Assembly (NCBI GenBank): GCA_035415725.1
Contig: DAOOGN010000014.1
Coordinates: 1-52,608 of the forward strand
Source: DSWT01 sp035415725
Lineage (GTDB): Bacteria > Chloroflexota > Anaerolineae > B4-G1 > SLSP01
DNA: 52,608 nt
Direction: 5' to 3'
The notes under the pieces are model-generated. The model had not been told where the DNA came from and did not search any database. It saw only the letters and a list, made by a program, of their open reading frames with translations. A program made the position numbers and the translations under genes. Shown here piece by piece: positions 49,096-52,608 of this stretch (the stretch's first letter is position 1; each line of letters opens with the position of its first letter).

Positions 49096-49190
49096 AAATT
49101 CAATCCTCCACAGGTTTAACTTTGTGGGATGGCGCTGTTTTGCCATGAATTTGTCGTGGTCAAGATGATCGTGCCGTTAAGAATCAAAGT

Positions 49191-49219
49191 ATTATACCCC
49201 AAAAAGGGGAGAGAGCGAA
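49191..49219 (-). promoter_or_regulatory. Promoter of gyrA
   Basis: On the minus strand a perfect TATAAT (49196-49191) has a weak -35 TTCGCT (49219-49214) at a 17-base spacing. The leader to the TTG start would be about 90 bases. Confidence 0.6.
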
Positions 49220-49248
49220 CCTGCTTCTGGGTTGGGGTAGTGCCGCTG

Positions 49249-49279
49249 TTGCGATCTTTGCCACGGTGCATGATATAAT
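49249..49279 (+). promoter_or_regulatory. Promoter of the URO-D family gene
   Basis: TATAAT at 49274-49279 with TTGCGA at 49249-49254, a 19-base spacer. It points away from the gyrA promoter, so the two genes are divergently transcribed. Confidence 0.5.
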
Positions 49280-49294
49280 GGGCGGATCTATTCA

Positions 49295-49326
49295 GACGAG
49301 TCCATCGTGGCAGAAATTTCACCTCC
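49295..49326 (-). repeat. R2 tail fragment
   Basis: GACGAGTCCATCGTGGCAGA and the following AATTTCACC match the end of R2 copy 3. It is joined directly to the R3 copy that follows. Confidence 0.7.
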
Positions 49327-49332
49327 GTATGA

Positions 49333-49443
49333 ACCGGCGGTTCACCAGCGGTTGAATGCAAACCTTGCACCACGAAGGACACGCGGGACACAAAGAATTT
49401 GTGCTTTTCTCTGTGAACTCTATATGCTCTGTGGCTATTTCCA
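49333..49443 (+). repeat. R3 dispersed repeat, copy 2, in the leader of the URO-D gene
   Basis: GGTTCACCAGCGGTTGAATG through CACGAAGGACACGCGGGACA to CTCTATATGCTCTGTGGCTA. Matches the copy at 10081-10169 in order. It lies between the promoter and the ribosome site, so it should be transcribed as leader RNA. Confidence 0.75.
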
Positions 49444-49468
49444 GAGTATTTTATACGAGGAGTTGGCG

Positions 49469-50677
49469 ATGACGACCTCACGCGAGCGGGTTTTACAAGC
49501 CTTGAATTTCCAGACCCCTGATCGACTGCCCAAAGACCTGGGCGGAATGCGTTCCACGTCCATCAGCGCTTTTGCTTACCCCCGATTGGTGGCCGCCTTG
49601 GGCTTGTCGCCACGCCGACCGCGCGTCGAAGATACCGGGCAGATGTTGGCGTTGCCCGATCGGGATGTGCTCGACGCCCTGGGCATCGACGTGGTCGCCA
49701 TCCTCGACGGGGCGACCAATGCCTTCGAGCAGCCGGAATTGTGGCACGCCTACGACTTCAACGGGCGACTGCCGGCGCTCGTGCGCTATCCTGAAAACTT
49801 CCATACGCTGGCCGACGGGACGATCCTGCAAGGAGGAAACCGGCGCATGCCGCCATCTTCCTACGTCTTCGACGAGGAACACGGCGGGCAGCCGCTCGAT
49901 CTTTCCGCCGACCTGCCCAAACTCGATCTTGAGTCATGGCGCAAAACCATGTCGGCGCATCCTCTGGAAGATGAACGTATCGTATCCATCCGTGATTTGT
50001 GCCGCCGCGTGCGCGAGTCCACCGACCGGGCCGTGTTCTTCAACGACGGCGCGCTGTCGGCGGGGATCGGCATCGGCGCCTACGGTGGCCTGGCGATCTT
50101 TCCCGTTCTCTGCATCACCGAGCCGGATTACGTGACCGAGCTGCACGAGATCGTCACGGAGCACGCCCTGGCGAACATCCGGGCACTGTTGCCCGAAATC
50201 CATCCCTATATCGACATCATCATGCTGACCGCCGATGATTGGGGCACGCAGAACAACCTCATCGCCTCGCCCAAAGTCTACCGCGAGCTGTTCCTGCCCT
50301 ACTACCGTCGTCTGACCGACGAGTGCCACCGCCTGGCCCCGCAGGTCAAGCTGTTCATACACTCCTGCGGTGCGATCTACAACCTGATCGACCTGGTCAT
50401 CGAAAGTGGGTTTGATGTGCTCAATCCCGTACAATGGTGCGCCGGGAAGCACTCGTATCGAGAATGGAAAGACAAGGCGCGGGGGCGGATCGCGCTGTGG
50501 GGCGGCGGCATCAACTCCCAGGTTACGCTGCCGCTTGGCTCTGTGGATGATGTGCGGCGCGAAGTCGCTGAGGTCACGACGGTCATGAATCAGGATGGCG
50601 GCTACGTCTTCTGCAACATCCACAATATCCTCGCCGAAATCGCGCCGGAGAAGGTGATCGCCATGTACGGCGGATGA
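49469..50677 (+). CDS. Uroporphyrinogen decarboxylase family protein (methyltransferase type)
   Basis: 402 residues from ATG 49469 behind GAGGAG; the frame upstream is repeat DNA. The fold is the URO-D barrel with TTSRERVLQALNFQTPDRLPKDLG at the N-terminus. HSCGAIYNLIDLVIESGFDVLNPVQW and GGYVFCNIHNILAEIAPEKVIAMY near the end are typical of MtaA/MtbA/CmuA-like members rather than of HemE. The His-x-Cys (IHSCG) motif fits a zinc site for methyl transfer from a corrinoid. No corrinoid protein is adjacent, so the substrate is open. Cytoplasmic. Confidence 0.9.
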   Translation: MTTSRERVLQALNFQTPDRLPKDLGGMRSTSISAFAYPRLVAALGLSPRRPRVEDTGQMLALPDRDVLDALGIDVVAILDGATNAFEQPELWHAYDFNGRLPALVRYPENFHTLADGTILQGGNRRMPPSSYVFDEEHGGQPLDLSADLPKLDLESWRKTMSAHPLEDERIVSIRDLCRRVRESTDRAVFFNDGALSAGIGIGAYGGLAIFPVLCITEPDYVTELHEIVTEHALANIRALLPEIHPYIDIIMLTADDWGTQNNLIASPKVYRELFLPYYRRLTDECHRLAPQVKLFIHSCGAIYNLIDLVIESGFDVLNPVQWCAGKHSYREWKDKARGRIALWGGGINSQVTLPLGSVDDVRREVAEVTTVMNQDGGYVFCNIHNILAEIAPEKVIAMYGG

Positions 50678-50715
50678 GAGGTGAGGGGGCGGGAAATTAG
50701 AAGGTAGGAATAGGG

Positions 50716-52266
50716 CTAAACCGACCGCAGCACCAGCGGCAGGTACAGCCAGGAGGAAGCCTCTCGATATTCGTAGGCGCCGATGTCGGGTTGCGCATCG
50801 CGGGGGCGGTTCTCCAGGTCTATATTGGGCGCACCCGCGGTGGTTCCGGCATTGATCGCCGGGCTGCCCGTCTGCAGGTGATAGTCGCCCGTCTCGCCCC
50901 AGGCCGGACGCACGAAGTGTGGGTCGCCGCAGGCGTTCCCCTCGCCCAGGGAGGCGATGTTTTCACAGGTGAGGGTCGTCTCGCCGTGGGTCAGGAGGGT
51001 CGCGTTCTGCGGCAGGTAGAAGAGGTTGTGGTCGGCCATTACGGTACTGGCTGTGTGGATGTAGATGGGGCACTCCGGCCCGCGCCCGCTGAAGACCGTG
51101 TTGCGCAGCGTTACCTGCACCGGCACGGGGTTGTCGTACTGCACGTACAGCAGATAGTTCTGCCCCACGTAGTCATCCACGGTGACGTTGACGATCTCGA
51201 AATGGGCGTCTGCCTGCTCCACCTGGTCAATGACGATGGCGGCCCAGGGCGTCGTTTCGGCGTTGCCGTCGCCGCGGCCATAGATGAGGGTGTTCTCCAC
51301 GCGGCTGCCGTCGGCCCACACCTTCACCCCGTCGCAGGAGTTGTTGGCGACAATGCAACGGCGGATGGTGGTGTTGGCGGCCTTGGAGTCCAGCCCGTCG
51401 CCGTAGTTGTGCTCGGCGACTGTGTCTTCAATCAGGATGGGGCCCTGGGCTGGCTCGATGCCGAAACCGTCGGGGCGGTCGTAGGGGCGGGTGGAGCCGT
51501 CGCCGCCCTGGTAGTAGTGGCCGCTCCAGGAAAGGGAACAGCCGCGGATGGTGACGTTGCGCCAGCCGCCGTGTTCCCCCGCCGGCCCGCCCAGCGCGCC
51601 GAAGCCGGCGTACTCGATGCGGGAGTTGAGGATTTGCAGGTCGTCCACATCCTGGATGTTCATCCCGAATTCATCCACATGGTGGATGGTGAGGTCTTGC
51701 AGAACGATGTGGGCAGAGGGGGCGCCCAGGATTTCTACCCCCTCGCGGAACCACAGCGCCTCGCCGGTAGCCTGGTCGTCGTGGGTGATCTCCAGGTTCT
51801 GGATGCGGACGTACTGGACGCCGGACAGGTTGATGGCGGTCAGCAGGTTATCGCGCCCGGCCAGGACGGGGCGGTGGCCCTCCTCGCCCTGGATGGTAAT
51901 CCAGGCGGAGGCGGTGCCGGAGGGCGGGGTGAGGATGTCGGCGTCGTACTCGCTCAAGGTGTAACGCCCGTCGAGGATGATGAGCGTATCGCCGGGGGCC
52001 AGTTGGCGGGAACCGTAACCGGGGGTGGCCCAGGGCTGCTTGCGGCTGCCGGGATGGGCGTTGTCGCCGTTCGGAGCGACGTAGAACGTGCGACCACCGG
52101 TCACGACAATCGCTTCGTTAGGGGTCGCCGGTGAGGCCGGGGCTGTGGCCGGGGTCGGTGAGGCGGTTTCCCCGACGGCAGACGCCGTCGGGGCCGGCAG
52201 AGCGGAAAAGTTGCAGGCAAGGACCAGGGAGAGGGTCAAAGCAGTGCAAAAGTATTGACCTCGCAT
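50716..52266 (-). CDS. Lipoprotein with right-handed beta-helix (polysaccharide-lyase-like)
   Basis: 516 residues, ATG 52266. Signal peptide with lipobox LVLAC (Cys about 18), then a Thr/Ala/Pro linker of about 35 residues. From about 60 a DUF1565-like start (GRTFYVAPNGDNAHPGSRKQPWATP) leads into many parallel beta-helix rungs (ILNSRIEYAGFGALGG, TIRRCIVANNSCDGVKVW). A QPDIGAYEYRE choice-of-anchor segment follows and the protein ends SSWLYLPLVLRSV. It binds or cleaves a polysaccharide outside the cell (fold-based inference). No catalytic residues are assigned. Confidence 0.88.
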   Translation of the reverse strand: MRGQYFCTALTLSLVLACNFSALPAPTASAVGETASPTPATAPASPATPNEAIVVTGGRTFYVAPNGDNAHPGSRKQPWATPGYGSRQLAPGDTLIILDGRYTLSEYDADILTPPSGTASAWITIQGEEGHRPVLAGRDNLLTAINLSGVQYVRIQNLEITHDDQATGEALWFREGVEILGAPSAHIVLQDLTIHHVDEFGMNIQDVDDLQILNSRIEYAGFGALGGPAGEHGGWRNVTIRGCSLSWSGHYYQGGDGSTRPYDRPDGFGIEPAQGPILIEDTVAEHNYGDGLDSKAANTTIRRCIVANNSCDGVKVWADGSRVENTLIYGRGDGNAETTPWAAIVIDQVEQADAHFEIVNVTVDDYVGQNYLLYVQYDNPVPVQVTLRNTVFSGRGPECPIYIHTASTVMADHNLFYLPQNATLLTHGETTLTCENIASLGEGNACGDPHFVRPAWGETGDYHLQTGSPAINAGTTAGAPNIDLENRPRDAQPDIGAYEYREASSWLYLPLVLRSV

Positions 52267-52336
52267 CGTGGCCTCCTTATCTCACTTCACCCTCTTATCC
52301 CCTCTCCGTAATGGAGAAGGGACAAGAGGGGTGAGG

Positions 52337-52608
52337 TCAAGTGTTTCGCAGCACCAGCGGCAGGTAGACGCCGTATCGTCCTGCCACGCCGCCGCACCAA
52401 TAGCCCAGGCAGCCCTTATAGTTCGTGCTGGAGCCACTGCCGATGGCCGTCTGGCCGACGGTGAAGTTGACGGCATAGTGAGCCGAACTGGCCGGCCCTC
52501 CGCTGCCGGTCAGCGGAGTGAACCAGTCCAGGCGGTAGTTGGGGGAAGACATTGCCAGGGCGCGGCCGGCCAGGAGGAGCAGGACAGCCAGAGTCAGCAG
52601 AATTGCTA
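52337..52608 (-). CDS. Exported protein with C-terminal LPLVLR motif (5' end outside window)
   Basis: Partial gene; the frame is open to the window edge. The visible start of the product, AILLTLAVLLLLAGRALA, is a signal peptide core with an Ala-x-Ala cleavage site. The mature part SSPNYRLDWFTPLTGSGGPA is followed by AHYAVNFTVGQTAIG, a segment common in repeat-rich Chloroflexota secreted proteins. It ends VYLPLVLRNT, nearly the same as the gene downstream. An internal ATG at 52552 is not the start. About 90 residues are visible. Confidence 0.75.
   Translation of the reverse strand, partial: AILLTLAVLLLLAGRALAMSSPNYRLDWFTPLTGSGGPASSAHYAVNFTVGQTAIGSGSSTNYKGCLGYWCGGVAGRYGVYLPLVLRNT

Noticed and set aside
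50791..52134. 447-codon plus-strand frame
   Set aside because: Antisense to the beta-helix lipoprotein; Val/Gly/Ala-rich product without domain character.

Overview
The window looks like a chromosomal segment of an uncultured or little-studied member of the Chloroflexota (Anaerolineae/Caldilinea-like). This assignment is an inference. It rests on exported proteins with Thr-Pro rich linkers, on C-termini ending in a Leu-Pro-Leu-Val-Leu-Arg type motif, on the large number of family-4 glycosyltransferases, and on intergenic DNA packed with dispersed short repeats. No rRNA is present to confirm it. Coding density is moderate, and the gaps are mosaics of a few recurring repeat families.

Layout. 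257-2713: a membrane adenylate cyclase and a membrane-anchored Thr/Pro-rich protein. 2902-6393 (minus): tilS, a deoxynucleoside kinase and a LuxR-HTH/TM/Kelch receptor in one tight operon. 6605-9955 (minus): ftsY, prfB (RF2, with an intact programmed +1 frameshift) and a coiled-coil zinc-ribbon protein. 10243-10325: tRNA-Leu. 10478-13927: an ECF sigma factor with a putative anti-sigma partner, a lipoprotein polysaccharide deacetylase, and the remnant of an AAC(2')-like acetyltransferase. 14040-20881 (plus): a Fic-HerA gene pair, a receiver-GAF-histidine kinase, a dual-specificity phosphatase, a small helical protein and a membrane-anchored phospholipase D-like protein. 20891-27637 (minus): a glycan cluster of six genes (GT4, GT39-like membrane protein, GT2, methyltransferase, GT4, GT4). 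28163-29464: a clan GH-A-like glycosidase.

29618-33675 is a housekeeping block: tRNA-Thr(TGT), Tyr, Thr(GGT) and Trp behind tandem consensus promoters, then secE-nusG-rplK-rplA, an L10-leader attenuator, and rplJ-rplL. It ends in a terminator, and rpoB does not follow. 33970-36318: a site-2 protease and another GT4. 36828-39449 (minus): tsaD and an M24 peptidase. 40162-41190: a probably frameshifted membrane protein gene. 41377-44771: a NatA/NatB-type ABC exporter. 44859-49095 (minus): an AlbA_2/Schlafen-type regulator and gyrA. 49469-50677: a URO-D family protein. 50716-52608 (minus): two exported proteins sharing a C-terminal motif, the last one cut by the window end.

The strongest unusual signal is a miniature inverted-repeat element family, called R1 here. 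Seven copies or fragments have about 14-bp terminal inverted repeats. Target duplications of about 8 bp are visible at four of them. One copy sits inside an older repeat whose uninterrupted version is preserved elsewhere in the window, and another has rewritten the stop codon of the M24 peptidase gene. Other candidates for novelty are the Fic-HerA pair, the LuxR-TM-Kelch receptor, repeat families with a fixed position relative to genes (R2 behind stop codons, R3 in front of ribosome binding sites), a NusG with an acidic N-terminal extension, and near-leaderless promoters in the glycan cluster.
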